A program made the translations under genes and the position numbers. Shown here piece after piece: positions 37,428-47,376 of a stretch of DNA of 64,000 bases. Below the pieces are notes generated by a model, which had not been told where the DNA came from, ran no database searches, and saw nothing but the letters and a program-made list of their open reading frames with translations. Each line of letters starts with the position of its first letter. Positions within the stretch are counted from its first letter, which is position 1. The stretch is taken from contig DS999222.1 in NCBI GenBank assembly GCA_000156295.1, forward strand, positions 330,966 through 394,965. Direction: 5' to 3'. The DNA is from a marine gamma proteobacterium HTCC2148 (GTDB lineage: Bacteria; Pseudomonadota; Gammaproteobacteria; Pseudomonadales; Halieaceae).

Positions 37428-38407
37428 CAGGCTATTCCAGCGTGCAGCAGGTGCATGAGGTGGATGATACCGCGGGTTTCACCGCTATCATCCAGTACTA
37501 CCAGCGAGGTGATCTCGTGTTCCTCCATAATGCGCAGGGCTTCGGCTGCGAGCATTTGGGGGTTTGCGGTTTTGGTGCCGGTAGACATTAACGACGCTAT
37601 GGGGGTGTTATTAATATCGATCTGCTGGTCCAGAGTGCGTCGCAGGTCGCCGTCGGTGAAGATCCCTGCGAGTCGACCATCGGCATTCGTTACGGTAGTC
37701 ATTCCCAGACCCTTGTTACTGATTTCGAGCAAAGCCTGGGACAGGGGGGTAGCTGCATCGACACTGGGCACCGAATCGCCAGTTTGCATAACGTCCTGGA
37801 CTTTTAGCAGCAGCTTCTTGCCCAGGGTGCCCCCTGGGTGAGAGAAGGCAAAGTCTTCGGCAGTAAAGCCTCGTTGCTCCAGCAGAGCGATCGCTAGAGC
37901 GTCTCCCATCACCAGTGCCGTGGTAGTGCTGGACGTGGGTGCCAGGTCCAAAGGGCAGGCCTCTGTTTCTACGCCGGTATTCAGGTGCGCATCGGCGGCA
38001 AGGGCTAATGTGGAATGCGGATTGCCGGTCAAGGCGATAACCGGCGATCCGAGGCGCTTGAGCAAAGGCAGTAAGGTGACGACCTCAGCAACTTCGCCAC
38101 TGTTAGACAACGCTATGATGGCGTCTTCGCGAGTGATCATGCCCATGTCGCCATGGCTGGCCTCGCCAGGGTGAACAAAAAAGGCGGGTGTTCCCGTGCT
38201 GGCGAGAGTCGCGGCTATTTTGCAGCCAATATGGCCGGACTTACCCATGCCAGTGACGATCACCCGGCCCCTGCAGGCGAGCAACAGTTGGCAGGCCCGT
38301 TCGAAATCCGCACCAATACGCCCTGTCAGCGCGCTGACGGCTTCGGCTTCCATTGTGATGGTGCGTATCGCCGAGCTGCTGAAGTTACTGGACGGCTTAT
38401 CCGTCAT
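37427..38407 (-). CDS. kdsD: Arabinose-5-phosphate isomerase
   Basis: 326 residues. SIS isomerase domain (about 30-175: GRVIVTGMGKSGHIGCKIAATLASTGTPAFFVHPGEASHGDMG) followed by a CBS pair (about 205-326). It converts ribulose-5-P to arabinose-5-P, the first step of Kdo synthesis. It lies between yrbG and kdsC in the conserved order. Confidence 0.97.
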   Translation of the reverse strand: MTDKPSSNFSSSAIRTITMEAEAVSALTGRIGADFERACQLLLACRGRVIVTGMGKSGHIGCKIAATLASTGTPAFFVHPGEASHGDMGMITREDAIIALSNSGEVAEVVTLLPLLKRLGSPVIALTGNPHSTLALAADAHLNTGVETEACPLDLAPTSSTTTALVMGDALAIALLEQRGFTAEDFAFSHPGGTLGKKLLLKVQDVMQTGDSVPSVDAATPLSQALLEISNKGLGMTTVTNADGRLAGIFTDGDLRRTLDQQIDINNTPIASLMSTGTKTANPQMLAAEALRIMEEHEITSLVVLDDSGETRGIIHLMHLLHAGIA

Positions 38408-38423
38408 AGCGTGAGGCCCTGTT

Positions 38424-39398
38424 TCAAAGACTGAGGTACAGCCAGTAATAATACCCTGCGTAGAATGACACTAACAGCGTGCCTACGGTGCGCCCTACAT
38501 AGGAATGCCCTTGCTTGGAATTACTGCGTTTGCGACTGATGAAAATCGCCAGCGCCAGGAATACCGTCAGGAAAGTCATTGTCGGGTAGTCGCGCACCAA
38601 GACGGCAGGGTCCAGGCTTTCCGGCCCAACAATGCCCGGGATGGCCATGACTGCCAGCAGGTTGAACAGGTTTGAACCAATCACATTGCCAAGCGCAATT
38701 TCAGTATGGCCTCGCAAGGCACTGGCGATGGTGGCTGCCAGCTCGGGTAGGCTGGTGCCTATCGCGACGATCGTCAGGCCAATAACCAGCTCTGATACAC
38801 CGATGGTTTCTGCAATAAGCACCGCGCCCCAAACCAGCATGCGTGAACTGGCGACCAAGAGAGCGAGGCCTAGCGCGAACGTGATCCAGGCACGAACTGG
38901 ATTGAGGTGATGAAGGTACTCTTCCTCTGCTTCTTCGAGCAGGACTGCATCTTTCTGCTGGCTGCGCACCATGTACACAATGATTAGCGCGAGCGTCCCC
39001 AGCATCAGCCAGGCATCCAGGTTGGACAGCTCGTGGTCAATCAGCAGTACTCCGGCCCCAAGGGTCACGAGCAGGAGAACGGGCATTTCTTTTTTCATGC
39101 AGCTCTCATGCACCATCATAGGGGCGACGAGCACGGTGATTCCCAGCACCAGGCCCATATTTGCAATGTTTGAGCCGATAGCGTTACCGATAGCGAGATC
39201 TCCCGCATCGGACATGGCCGCAGTCAGGGATACCAGGATTTCTGGTGCGGAGGTGCCCAGGGAGACGATGGTCAGGCCGATGATAATGGGTGACATGCCC
39301 AAATTTTCGGCGATGGAGGCGGCGCCTGCGACAAACAGGTCCGCGCTCCAAATCAGGACGATAAAGCCGACCAGAATGGCTGCGGCAGCTAACAGCAT
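38424..39398 (-). CDS. yrbG: Calcium/sodium antiporter (YrbG family)
   Basis: 324 residues from the ATG at 39398, chosen because an AGG-containing site precedes it and MLLAAAAILVGFIVLIWSADLFV is the family's usual N-terminus. Two inverted repeats each carry the ion-binding alpha motif: GLTIVSLGTSAPEILVS and GLTIVAIGTSLPELAAT. About ten membrane segments. It begins the minus-strand kds-lpt-rpoN series and diverges from mlaC across 175 bases. Confidence 0.95.
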   Translation of the reverse strand: MLLAAAAILVGFIVLIWSADLFVAGAASIAENLGMSPIIIGLTIVSLGTSAPEILVSLTAAMSDAGDLAIGNAIGSNIANMGLVLGITVLVAPMMVHESCMKKEMPVLLLVTLGAGVLLIDHELSNLDAWLMLGTLALIIVYMVRSQQKDAVLLEEAEEEYLHHLNPVRAWITFALGLALLVASSRMLVWGAVLIAETIGVSELVIGLTIVAIGTSLPELAATIASALRGHTEIALGNVIGSNLFNLLAVMAIPGIVGPESLDPAVLVRDYPTMTFLTVFLALAIFISRKRSNSKQGHSYVGRTVGTLLVSFYAGYYYWLYLSL

Positions 39399-39573
39399 AG
39401 ACACCTGTTTCCTGTTAAAGTATGCGCCGCGCAACGTACTGGAACTGCGAGAGCAAGACTGTTGTCTCATACATCAGACGCAAGCCAGCATTGGGCGCTC
39501 GATTGGTTATCAAGAGCGGATTATACAGGGCGGTGCGATTGTGAATAGTAGCAATAATTTGTGGGGAGCAAAA

Positions 39574-40230
39574 ATGAAGCTTAGATTACATTTTTCCTTG
39601 GTATTGGGCTTGTATTTACTGGCGATAGGCGTGAATGCCCAGGAGCCAGCAACCGCCCATGACGTTGTTCGCGAGACCACTTCACAAGTGATGGTAGTTG
39701 TCCAGGAGGCTCCGAGCTATGTGGACGATGACCCGGAACGTTATTATCAGCAAATCCAGGTCATTTTGGATGATGTGGTAGATTTTCGCGGTTTTGCGCG
39801 CGGTGTCATGGGGCCTTATGCCACCAGTGAGCGGTATCGCTCGTTGGACGAAGCTGGCAGGGAGCAATTGCGCGCTCAACTGGATCGCTTTACCGAGGTT
39901 ATGCGCACTGGAATGGTGCGCACCTACGGCAAGGGCTTACTCGCATTTGGGGGTGCAAGCATTGAGATTTCAAAACCTTCATTGGATGAGGCTCAGCAGT
40001 CCAGGGTTTCTGTGGAACAGTTGATTTTTTCCGACGACGCGCAGTCCTACGTGGTGATGTATCAGATGGGACGCAGCAAGAGCGGAGAATGGCAACTGCG
40101 TAACATGATTATTGAGAGCATCAATCTCGGGGAAATTTACCGTAACCAGTTTCAGGCTGCGGCACGCAAAGAGAACGGCGCTATCGATGCCGTTATTGCA
40201 CAATGGGCTGCCGTCGAAATCGATGAGTAA
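39574..40230 (+). CDS. mlaC: MlaC/Ttg2D-type periplasmic phospholipid-binding protein
   Basis: 218 residues from the ATG at 39574, with GGGGAG upstream. A signal peptide (LVLGLYLLAIGVNAQEP) is followed by a Tol_Tol_Ttg2 domain (YYQQIQVILDDVVDFRGFARGVMGPYA, SPEQ-like VEQLIFSDDAQSYVVMYQM). MlaC shuttles phospholipid between the outer-membrane MlaA complex and the inner-membrane MlaFEDB complex. In E. coli the locus between yrbG and ibaG holds mlaFEDCB; here only mlaC remains. A reading frame open upstream to 38971 is antisense to yrbG and is not part of the gene. Confidence 0.92.
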   Translation: MKLRLHFSLVLGLYLLAIGVNAQEPATAHDVVRETTSQVMVVVQEAPSYVDDDPERYYQQIQVILDDVVDFRGFARGVMGPYATSERYRSLDEAGREQLRAQLDRFTEVMRTGMVRTYGKGLLAFGGASIEISKPSLDEAQQSRVSVEQLIFSDDAQSYVVMYQMGRSKSGEWQLRNMIIESINLGEIYRNQFQAAARKENGAIDAVIAQWAAVEIDE

Positions 40231-40344
40231 GCTGGCAGCAGTGGTCGCTATGGCAGCCATTTTCTCCTAGAATGCCGCTTCTTTGGTTGCCGGTCTGTTG
40301 TCCGGCGCCGATGCTAAATTTCGATACCCGATCTGGAGATCACT

Positions 40345-40584
40345 ATGGACGCTGCTACCGTCAAGGTACTGCTACAGACGCACTTGCCCGACTGTCAATT
40401 TGAAGTTCAGGGGGAGGGTGCAAATTATGATATTACTGCCATTGGCGCGATGTTCGATGGATTACGCCCAGTAAAGAAACAGCAGTTGGTTTACGGCGCG
40501 CTCAACGCTGAAATTGCCGATGGCAGTATTCATGCTGTCAATATTCATACCTTCACGCCAGAAGAGTGGCAGGCGCGCAGCTGA
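40345..40584 (+). CDS. ibaG: BolA-family protein IbaG (YrbA)
   Basis: 79 residues. DGLRPVKKQQLVYGALNAEIADGSIHAVNIHTFTPEEW is the BolA core with the conserved TFTPEEW end. IbaG binds a [2Fe-2S] cluster with monothiol glutaredoxins and is linked to acid stress. It follows mlaC by 114 bases, as in the mla-ibaG-murA order of relatives, but murA is missing and hisG comes next. Confidence 0.95.
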   Translation: MDAATVKVLLQTHLPDCQFEVQGEGANYDITAIGAMFDGLRPVKKQQLVYGALNAEIADGSIHAVNIHTFTPEEWQARS

Positions 40585-40717
40585 TACTCTAGGCCAGCCA
40601 TTTGCCGCAGGCGAGCGACCAAATCAGGAAGGTTTAGCGGGTCGATTGCGGCGATAAGAGTATTTAGAAAATATTGCAATTATTGGGGGCGGGTATCCGT
40701 CGTGTACCGGACTGACT

Positions 40718-41353
40718 ATGAGTAAATCTATTACCATCGCCCTGACCAAGGGTCGAATTCTGAAGGAGACCCTGCCGATATTGGCCAGAGCCGGTATTGA
40801 ACCGCTGGAGGATCTCGATAAAAGCCGCAAGCTAATTTTCGATACCACTGTTAACGGTGTGCAGCTGGCAGTTATCCGCGGTACCGATGTGCCTACCTAT
40901 GTGCGTCACGGAGCCGCTCATGTTGGCGTGGTCGGTAAAGATGTTCTACTGGAACACGGTGCCGAGGGTGTCTATGAGCCCCTCGACCTGGGTATTGCTC
41001 GATGCCGCCTGATGACCGCTGGCCCGGTGGGCTGGAAGCAAAGTGGTGCACGTATCCGGGTGGCTACTAAATTCGTCAATATCGCCAGGGAATACTTCGC
41101 TCGCAAAGGCGTGCACGCTGAATTGATCAAGCTCTATGGCGCCATGGAATTGGCGCCGATGATGAATCTGGCAGACTTGATTGTAGACATTGTTGATACC
41201 GGTAATACGCTCAGAGCAAATGGCATGGAGCCGTTGGAAGAAATCGCCAGTGTCAGCTCTCGCCTGATCGTGAACAAGGCGGCCATGCGCTCGCGCTATG
41301 AGGGTATTCAGACTTTGATCGATAAGCTTGCCGCTGCCGTCGAGGAGCCCTGA
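40718..41353 (+). CDS. hisG: ATP phosphoribosyltransferase, short form
   Basis: 211 residues, the short HisG that needs HisZ as regulatory subunit; hisZ is not in the window. [18 protein letters not shown] at the N-terminus and [19 protein letters not shown] (PRPP loop) are diagnostic. It catalyses the first step of histidine synthesis. No histidine-rich leader peptide was found upstream. One base separates its stop from the hisD start. Confidence 0.97.
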   Translation: MSKSITIALTKGRILKETLPILARAGIEPLEDLDKSRKLIFDTTVNGVQLAVIRGTDVPTYVRHGAAHVGVVGKDVLLEHGAEGVYEPLDLGIARCRLMTAGPVGWKQSGARIRVATKFVNIAREYFARKGVHAELIKLYGAMELAPMMNLADLIVDIVDTGNTLRANGMEPLEEIASVSSRLIVNKAAMRSRYEGIQTLIDKLAAAVEEP

Positions 41354-41354
41354 G

Positions 41355-42653
41355 ATGTTGATGCGACAACTGGACTCCCAACAAACCGGGTTCGATCAGA
41401 TGCTTGACGAGCTGACCGCCTGGGAGGATGAGCTGGATCTGGCGGTGAACGACACTGTGCGCCGGGTGCTGGGTGATATCTCCAGTCGCGGTGATGCGGC
41501 GTTGCTTGAATATACTGCGCAATTTGATCAGTTGGAGGTAGCGAGCGCTGCCGACCTTGAAGTTGATCAACAGCGCCTGCGACAAGCACTTGAGTCAATC
41601 ACAGCTGAGCACAGAGATGCGTTGGAGCAAGCCGCCGAGCGTATACGTGAATATCACCAGCACCAACTGCAAGAGAGCTGGCATTACCGTGATGCCGCGG
41701 GCAATCTGCTTGGCCAGCAGATTTCGCCATTGCAGTGCGCTGGCATATACGTGCCGGGAGGCAAGGCGAGTTACCCTTCCTCGGTGCTAATGAATGCCAT
41801 TCCTGCGCAGGTCGCCGGGGTAGAGCAAATTATTATGGCGGTGCCGTCTCCGCGCGGAGAGCTCAATGATCTGGTATTGGCGGCAGCTGCCATAGCGGGA
41901 GTTGACCGAGTGTTTACCATTGGCGGCGCGCAAGCTGTGGCCGCGTTGGCATACGGTACCGAGACCGTCCCGGCAGTGGACAAAATAGTTGGGCCGGGCA
42001 ATATCTACGTGGCGACCGCCAAGCGCATGGTCTTTGGGCGTGTGGGAATCGATATGATCGCTGGGCCGTCAGAAATTCTGGTGATTTGTGATGGCAGTAC
42101 AAATCCCGACTGGGTTGCTATGGACCTCTTTTCACAGGCAGAGCATGACGAAAATGCCCAGGCAATATTGCTTTGCCCAGACGAGCAATACTTGTCTCAT
42201 GTAGCCGCCAGTATCAACAGGCTACTGCCCGAAATGGAGCGAGCAGATATTATTCGCGCTTCGCTAGAGGGGCGTGGGGCCATGATTCGTACTCGCGACC
42301 TCGCCGATGCGGTAGCGATCAGTAACCGCTTGGCACCGGAGCACCTGGAGCTGTCGGTGCAAGACCCAGAGCAGCTTTTGCCTGAGATTCGGCACGCCGG
42401 TGCCATTTTTATGGGCCCTTACACTTCAGAGTCACTGGGGGACTATTGTGCTGGCCCAAATCACGTATTGCCCACTTCACGCAGTTCGCGTTTCTTCTCA
42501 CCATTGGGTGTTTACGATTTTCAGAAGCGAAGCTCGGTGATTATGTGTAGCGAAGAGGGCGTTCAGCAGTTGGGTAAGGTGGCGTCAGTATTGGCCCGGG
42601 GTGAGTCCTTGACCGCCCACGCTCGCAGTGCGGAAATGCGTTTGCGCGATTAA
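41355..42653 (+). CDS. hisD: Histidinol dehydrogenase
   Basis: 432 residues from the ATG at 41355; GAGGAG inside the hisG end gives seven-base spacing. [55 protein letters not shown] and LAPEHLEL are HisD blocks with the catalytic Glu-His in APEHLEL. It oxidises histidinol to histidine in two steps. In Pseudomonas hisC and algW follow; here hisC is absent. Its 3' end overlaps the convergent protease gene by four bases. Confidence 0.97.
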   Translation: MLMRQLDSQQTGFDQMLDELTAWEDELDLAVNDTVRRVLGDISSRGDAALLEYTAQFDQLEVASAADLEVDQQRLRQALESITAEHRDALEQAAERIREYHQHQLQESWHYRDAAGNLLGQQISPLQCAGIYVPGGKASYPSSVLMNAIPAQVAGVEQIIMAVPSPRGELNDLVLAAAAIAGVDRVFTIGGAQAVAALAYGTETVPAVDKIVGPGNIYVATAKRMVFGRVGIDMIAGPSEILVICDGSTNPDWVAMDLFSQAEHDENAQAILLCPDEQYLSHVAASINRLLPEMERADIIRASLEGRGAMIRTRDLADAVAISNRLAPEHLELSVQDPEQLLPEIRHAGAIFMGPYTSESLGDYCAGPNHVLPTSRSSRFFSPLGVYDFQKRSSVIMCSEEGVQQLGKVASVLARGESLTAHARSAEMRLRD

Positions 42654-43747
42654 TTCGCGGGGCTGGTTTGCCCCTGAACGCCTACTACTGCGCGAAGATC
42701 CAAACTTTGCTGTTCGCGCTGCACAGAGATGCTCACCGCGTCTCCCGGTCTCAGTCGGGCAATGCTGTGCATGGTCTGGCGTCCATCGACTACCGCTTCA
42801 CCGTTAATGTGCGTGATCATGTCACCCAGGCGCATGCCGGCGCGCTGTGCCGGGCTGTTTTCGCCCAGTGCCGCCACCATCAGGGCCTGTTGCTGGCCGC
42901 CAGTAGTCAGTCGAATAGGCTCCACGCTTACCCCTAACCAGCCTCTGATGACTTCGCCGTATTCGATCAGGTCGTGCATGATGTAGGTTGCAAGGTTGAT
43001 AGGAATCGCCAAGCTGATGCCTATACCCGTGGATGATGTTCCTCCCGGATTGCTGGAGGTGTAAATCAGGGTATTGATGCCCAAGAGCCTACCCTGGGTA
43101 TCAATCAACGCGCCCCCGGAATTCCCCTGATGAATGATGGCGTCGGTTTGGATGTAATCCTCGTAGGTATTCTGTTGCAGCCCATAACGGCCAAGGGCAG
43201 AGACTATTCCCTGGGTGACCGTGTGGCCAAAACCCAGTGGATTGCCAATGGCGAGCACCACGTCGCCCACGTGCAATTGGTCAGAATCAGCCAGTTCGAC
43301 AGGGGTTAGGTTGTTAAGCTCAATTTTCAGTACTGCCAGGTCTGTCGCCGTATCGGTGCCAACGACCATGGCGTTTGCGGTTCTGCCATCCTGTAGCAGA
43401 ACCTGTATAGCATCTGCTCCGGCGATGACATGGTGATTGGTGAGTATGTGCCCCTGATCGCTCATGATGACTCCCGAACCCAGAGAGCGCTCTATGCGCT
43501 GGCGCGGCATGCGCCTTGCCATGCGCTCATTGAGCAGGGGACTTTTTCCTTTGTTGACCAGCTTGGCAATGTAAATGTTCACTACCGCAGGACTGGCTTT
43601 GCTTACAGCCTGGGCATAGGTGACGGGCGTGCTGCTGTCAGAACTGCCGTTACCATTGCCCGGGAGCACCCAGTGGTCGAGGATTAGCAAGGCGGCCAGC
43701 AGGCCGGCAATGGCCGGCCAGGTGATGAATTTGAGGCTGTCTCTCAT
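42650..43747 (-). CDS. algW: DegS/AlgW-type periplasmic serine protease
   Basis: 365 residues. An N-terminal membrane anchor (about 10-28) precedes the trypsin-like domain with triad H106 (LTNHHVI), D136 (TATDLAVL) and S210 (QGNSGGAL), then one PDZ domain (about 260-355). A single PDZ and a membrane anchor mark the DegS/AlgW type rather than DegP. Such proteases cleave the anti-sigma factor RseA/MucA when PDZ binds misfolded porins. The location beside hisD matches algW of Pseudomonas. Confidence 0.94.
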   Translation of the reverse strand: MRDSLKFITWPAIAGLLAALLILDHWVLPGNGNGSSDSSTPVTYAQAVSKASPAVVNIYIAKLVNKGKSPLLNERMARRMPRQRIERSLGSGVIMSDQGHILTNHHVIAGADAIQVLLQDGRTANAMVVGTDTATDLAVLKIELNNLTPVELADSDQLHVGDVVLAIGNPLGFGHTVTQGIVSALGRYGLQQNTYEDYIQTDAIIHQGNSGGALIDTQGRLLGINTLIYTSSNPGGTSSTGIGISLAIPINLATYIMHDLIEYGEVIRGWLGVSVEPIRLTTGGQQQALMVAALGENSPAQRAGMRLGDMITHINGEAVVDGRQTMHSIARLRPGDAVSISVQREQQSLDLRAVVGVQGQTSPAN

Positions 43748-43858
43748 GTAGTGTGTGAGCTCTATCCTGCGGTAAAGTAGTGATGCTGGTCGGCCTGCGT
43801 GGCAGGCTTCTTTGCATTGTATATGAAGCGGGCTTCCCGCGAACAGGAATTAGCATCC

Positions 43859-44614
43859 ATGAGCACTCCTCTTGATTCAATCCTCAGCTGGCTTGACCAA
43901 ACCCTGCAGCCTGGCAGCTTTCGCGATTATTGTCCCAATGGCCTGCAGGTTGAAGGAAAGGCGGAGGTTGTAAAGCTCGCTACCGGGGTGACGGCCAACC
44001 AGGCTGTGCTGGACAAAGCTATCGACTGGGGTGCTGACGCTTTGTTGGTGCATCACGGTTACTTTTGGAAGGGAGAGGCCGCGCCAGTTGTGGGGATGAA
44101 GCGCAACAGGCTGGCCGCCTTGCTGTCCCATGACGTGAGCCTGCTGGCTTACCACTTGCCACTGGACGCTCATCCGACACTGGGCAACAACGCTCGCCTG
44201 GGGCAACTTCTGGGCATTGCGGCCGTGGCGCCCTTGCAACCGGAAGACCCATATTCCGTTGGCAACGTCGGAGAACTAGAGGTATCAGCCGGAACGCTGT
44301 GTGACAAACTAAGGGCGTTGACCGGAAGAGATCCAATGCTGATAGGTGACCGGGAGCGGACCTTGAAGCGGGTTGCCTGGTGCACTGGTGCGGCGCAATC
44401 TTACATCGATGCCGCCGTGGTCGCAGGGGCGGATGTATTTATTACCGGCGAAATTTCCGAACAGACTGTGCACGTCGCAAGGGAGGAGGGCATCGCTTTT
44501 ATCGCCGCCGGGCACCATGCAACCGAACGTTATGGTGTACAAGCGGTTGGCGAGGCGCTGGCGCGTAAGTTCAGCCTGGAGCACCGATTTTTTGATGAAG
44601 ATAACCCCGTCTGA
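43859..44614 (+). CDS. Nif3-like dinuclear metal-centre protein (YbgI-type)
   Basis: 251 residues from the ATG at 43859; an AGGA-containing site lies upstream. Metal-site blocks are visible: DALLVHHGYFWKGE, AYHLPLDAHPTLGNNARLG and a C-terminal GHHATERYGVQAVGEAL. Members form hexameric rings and have been linked to GTP cyclohydrolase-I-like or other metal-dependent hydrolase roles without a settled function. In Pseudomonas it also sits near algW. Confidence 0.92.
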   Translation: MSTPLDSILSWLDQTLQPGSFRDYCPNGLQVEGKAEVVKLATGVTANQAVLDKAIDWGADALLVHHGYFWKGEAAPVVGMKRNRLAALLSHDVSLLAYHLPLDAHPTLGNNARLGQLLGIAAVAPLQPEDPYSVGNVGELEVSAGTLCDKLRALTGRDPMLIGDRERTLKRVAWCTGAAQSYIDAAVVAGADVFITGEISEQTVHVAREEGIAFIAAGHHATERYGVQAVGEALARKFSLEHRFFDEDNPV

Positions 44615-44629
44615 ATAACGTCTCTGGGA

Positions 44630-45100
44630 TCAGGCTTGAGAGGCTTCTGCGGTTTTCGCTTCCATTGCATTGCGGTCCAGGCCGAACTCTTCGTTGAGCA
44701 TGCCCTTCTCGTCAGGAGAGGTTTTTGGGGCGTAGTCCAATGGCGGCTGAGCACTTGCCAGGTTAGCGGGTATTTCGCTGGGGTCGCGCTGATTTTCCAA
44801 TTGGTCCAGGGCGACTGGGCCGTTACCCTGGCACAGGTCGGCAGCGCCTTTGGCAAGATGGTTGTGAACGTCGCGATAGCTTTCGGTGAGGTTGTTGAGT
44901 AAGCGCGCCGTGTCGGAAAAGTGCTCTACCACCTCATCTTCATAAGCTTTGTTGTCCTGTAGCACCTGATCCAGCTTGCGTTCTACTTCCCGGTGCTTCT
45001 GTCCGGAGGGAGAGCTTTGGCGACCCCACAGTAAACCCAGACCGAGTCCTGCAATGAGTCCTGCGGCGGCGCCGGCAATAACAATGGTCAAGCTGTACAC
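44630..45100 (-). CDS. zapG: YhcB/ZapG-type cell division protein (DUF1043)
   Basis: 156 residues. One N-terminal membrane helix rich in Gly/Ala (about 5-25, GAAAGLIAGLGLGLLWGR), then a coiled coil (REVERKLDQVLQDNKAYEDEVVEHFSDTARLLNNLTESYRDVHNHL) and a low-complexity tail. E. coli YhcB (ZapG) links lateral and septal wall synthesis. It diverges from zapE as in E. coli. Confidence 0.92.
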   Translation of the reverse strand: MYSLTIVIAGAAAGLIAGLGLGLLWGRQSSPSGQKHREVERKLDQVLQDNKAYEDEVVEHFSDTARLLNNLTESYRDVHNHLAKGAADLCQGNGPVALDQLENQRDPSEIPANLASAQPPLDYAPKTSPDEKGMLNEEFGLDRNAMEAKTAEASQA

Positions 45101-45252
45101 GGTGTTTTCCTTTTACCGAAATGTTGATAAACGAGAGTATAACCCTTAATCCACAGGGTGCCATAGGGCGCAGTCTGTTGATGTCGGTAGCGTTGCCATC
45201 TGCAGGGCCTGTGGTTAAAGTGTGCCGCCGATAATGAGCAACAGGAAACAGG

Positions 45253-46353
45253 ATGTCGACCCCCTGGCAGCGCTACCAGGACGATCTTCAACGGGAGGGG
45301 TTTTCTCATGACCCCGCCCAGGAGGAGGCAGTGCGTTTGTTGCAGGATCTCTACGAGCGGTTACTGGAGCGCAGCCGTGGCGGCGAGACCGGCTTCTCTG
45401 CGTTGATTAAAAAGTTCAGGAAGCAGGCTCCCGAGCCAGAGCAGGGGCTTTACCTGTGGGGTGGGGTTGGTCGCGGTAAGACCTACCTGGTGGATACGTT
45501 TTATGATTGCCTGCCGTTTGAGCGTAAGCTGCGCGTGCATTTTCACCGCTTTATGCAGCGAGTCCACGGCGATCTCACCCGGCTTGAAGGCGAGGTGAAT
45601 CCGTTGGAAATGGTCGCCGACCGCCTGGCGGAAGAGGCTCTGGTGGTCTGTTTTGATGAGTTCTTTGTTACTGACATTGGCGATGCCATGATTCTGGGAG
45701 GCCTGATGGAGGCATTGTTTGCTCGCGGCGTCACCTTGGTCGCGACTTCCAATATTGTGCCCCAAAACTTGTACCGGAATGGTTTGCAACGGCAGCGCTT
45801 CCTGCCGGTGATCGCACTGGTCGAAAAATATACAAAAGTGGTCAACGTTGATGCCGGCGTGGATTATCGATTGCGCACCTTGCAGCAGGCGGAGCTCTAC
45901 CACTGCCCGCTGGATGAGGCTGCTGATATCAGCCTGCGGCAGAGCTTTGACGCCCTTGCCGTGGAGCCGGGGCGACATTGGGAGCGAATCCAGATAAATG
46001 GTCGCTATCTAACAGTGCGTTGTATGGCTGACGATGTCGCCTGGTTTGATTTCGCCGAGTTATGCGACGGGCCCCGATCACAGAACGATTACATTGAATT
46101 GGCACGCATTTTTCACGCGGTGTTGCTCTCTGGTGTGCCGGCGTTTGATAAAGACCAGAATGATCAAGCGCGTCGCTTTGTTAACCTGGTGGATGAGTTC
46201 TACGATCGTAACGTGAAGTTAATGCTAACGGCCGAGAAATCCTTGTTGGAGCTGTATGGCGGCGGCAGCCTTGAGTTCGAGTTTCAGCGCACTCAGTCGC
46301 GCCTGCAGGAGATGCAATCCCATGAATATTTGGCCCGGGAACACCGCCCCTGA
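45253..46353 (+). CDS. zapE: Cell division protein ZapE (AFG1-like ATPase)
   Basis: 366 residues. Walker A is GGVGRGKTYL, Walker B is VVCFDEFFVTDIGDAM, and VHFHRFMQRVHGDL and TLVATSNIVPQNLYRNGLQRQRFLP are conserved. E. coli ZapE acts on the Z-ring late in division under stress. It sits between zapG and rplM as in many gammaproteobacteria. Confidence 0.96.
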   Translation: MSTPWQRYQDDLQREGFSHDPAQEEAVRLLQDLYERLLERSRGGETGFSALIKKFRKQAPEPEQGLYLWGGVGRGKTYLVDTFYDCLPFERKLRVHFHRFMQRVHGDLTRLEGEVNPLEMVADRLAEEALVVCFDEFFVTDIGDAMILGGLMEALFARGVTLVATSNIVPQNLYRNGLQRQRFLPVIALVEKYTKVVNVDAGVDYRLRTLQQAELYHCPLDEAADISLRQSFDALAVEPGRHWERIQINGRYLTVRCMADDVAWFDFAELCDGPRSQNDYIELARIFHAVLLSGVPAFDKDQNDQARRFVNLVDEFYDRNVKLMLTAEKSLLELYGGGSLEFEFQRTQSRLQEMQSHEYLAREHRP

Positions 46354-46462
46354 GCCTTGTCCCCGCGCGTGTCTGCACCCGGTCTGACTCAAAGCTGTAA
46401 TATTCCCACTTGCGGACGGTCGCGCCAGACCGGTAAGTCGCGAAATTTATTCAACTTTCTGC

Positions 46463-46491
46463 TTGAAAAGGGTGCTTCCATTGATTAGTAT
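46463..46491 (+). promoter_or_regulatory. Sigma-70 promoter for rplM-rpsI
   Basis: TTGAAA (46463-46468) and TAGTAT (46486-46491) are exactly 17 bases apart, followed by a GC-rich discriminator TCGCGC typical of growth-rate-controlled ribosomal promoters, about 40 bases before the rplM start. Found by eye. Confidence 0.6.
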
Positions 46492-46532
46492 TCGCGCTCT
46501 CGAAATTGGAGCCCTCCAAGAGGCAAATATTG

Positions 46533-46961
46533 ATGAAAACTTATAGTGCCAAAGCAGAAGATGTGTCCCGCGACTGGTTCGTGGTAGACGCTTCTGACAA
46601 GACATTGGGGCGCCTGGCCAGTGAAATTGCGCATCGTTTGCGCGGCAAGCATAAAGCCGAATACACACCTCACGTCGACACTGGTGACTACATCGTAGTG
46701 ATCAATGCGGAGAAAGTGCGTGTAACCGGAGCCAAGGCGACCGACAAGATTTACCACAGCCACACCGGATACCCCGGTGGCGTGAAATCAATTTCTTTCG
46801 AGAAGTTGATCGATAAGGCCCCCGAGCGTGTTATCCAGGGTGCAGTAAAGGGCATGTTGCCGCGCAACCCGCTGGGCCGCGCCATGTTTAAAAAGCTGAA
46901 AGTGTATGCGGGTAATGACCATCCGCACACTGCACAGCAGCCCCAGGCACTGAACATTTAA
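46533..46961 (+). CDS. rplM: 50S ribosomal protein L13
   Basis: 142 residues from the ATG at 46533 (MKTYSAK), the exact E. coli length; GAGG lies upstream. [39 protein letters not shown] and [18 protein letters not shown] are diagnostic. First gene of the rplM-rpsI operon. Confidence 0.99.
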   Translation: MKTYSAKAEDVSRDWFVVDASDKTLGRLASEIAHRLRGKHKAEYTPHVDTGDYIVVINAEKVRVTGAKATDKIYHSHTGYPGGVKSISFEKLIDKAPERVIQGAVKGMLPRNPLGRAMFKKLKVYAGNDHPHTAQQPQALNI

Positions 46962-46973
46962 CGGATATTATTT

Positions 46974-47366
46974 ATGTCAGCTACCCAATATTACGGAACC
47001 GGTCGTCGCAAGACGTCCACTGCGCGTGTTTTCTTGCAAAACGGCGCGGGCAATATCACCATCAACAAACGTCCTCTGGACCAGTACTTCGGCCGTGAAG
47101 TCGCACGTATGATTGTGCGTCAACCGCTGGAACTCGTTGAATTGAATGATAAATTTGATATCAACGTCACTGTTCAGGGCGGCGGCAGCTTCGGCCAGGC
47201 CGGCGCAATTCGTCACGGTATTACCCGTGCGTTGATGGAATATGACGAATCTCTGCGCGGTTCACTGCGTGGTGCGGGTTATGTGACTCGCGATGCTCGC
47301 GAAGTCGAGCGTAAGAAGGTTGGTCTGCGCAAGGCGCGTAAGCGTCCTCAGTTCTCCAAGCGATAA
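46974..47366 (+). CDS. rpsI: 30S ribosomal protein S9
   Basis: 130 residues, ending in the conserved basic tail KRPQFSKR that reaches the P-site t[19 protein letters not shown] starts the protein. It follows rplM by 12 bases and ends ahead of a strong terminator. Confidence 0.99.
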   Translation: MSATQYYGTGRRKTSTARVFLQNGAGNITINKRPLDQYFGREVARMIVRQPLELVELNDKFDINVTVQGGGSFGQAGAIRHGITRALMEYDESLRGSLRGAGYVTRDAREVERKKVGLRKARKRPQFSKR

Positions 47367-47376
47367 GCTGGAGTGG

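Noticed and set aside
38971-39573. Upstream in-frame extension of mlaC
   Set aside because: Antisense to yrbG; the signal peptide and GGGGAG place the true start at 39574.
40585-40717. Possible his leader/attenuator before hisG
   Set aside because: No run of histidine codons and no terminator-type hairpin was seen.
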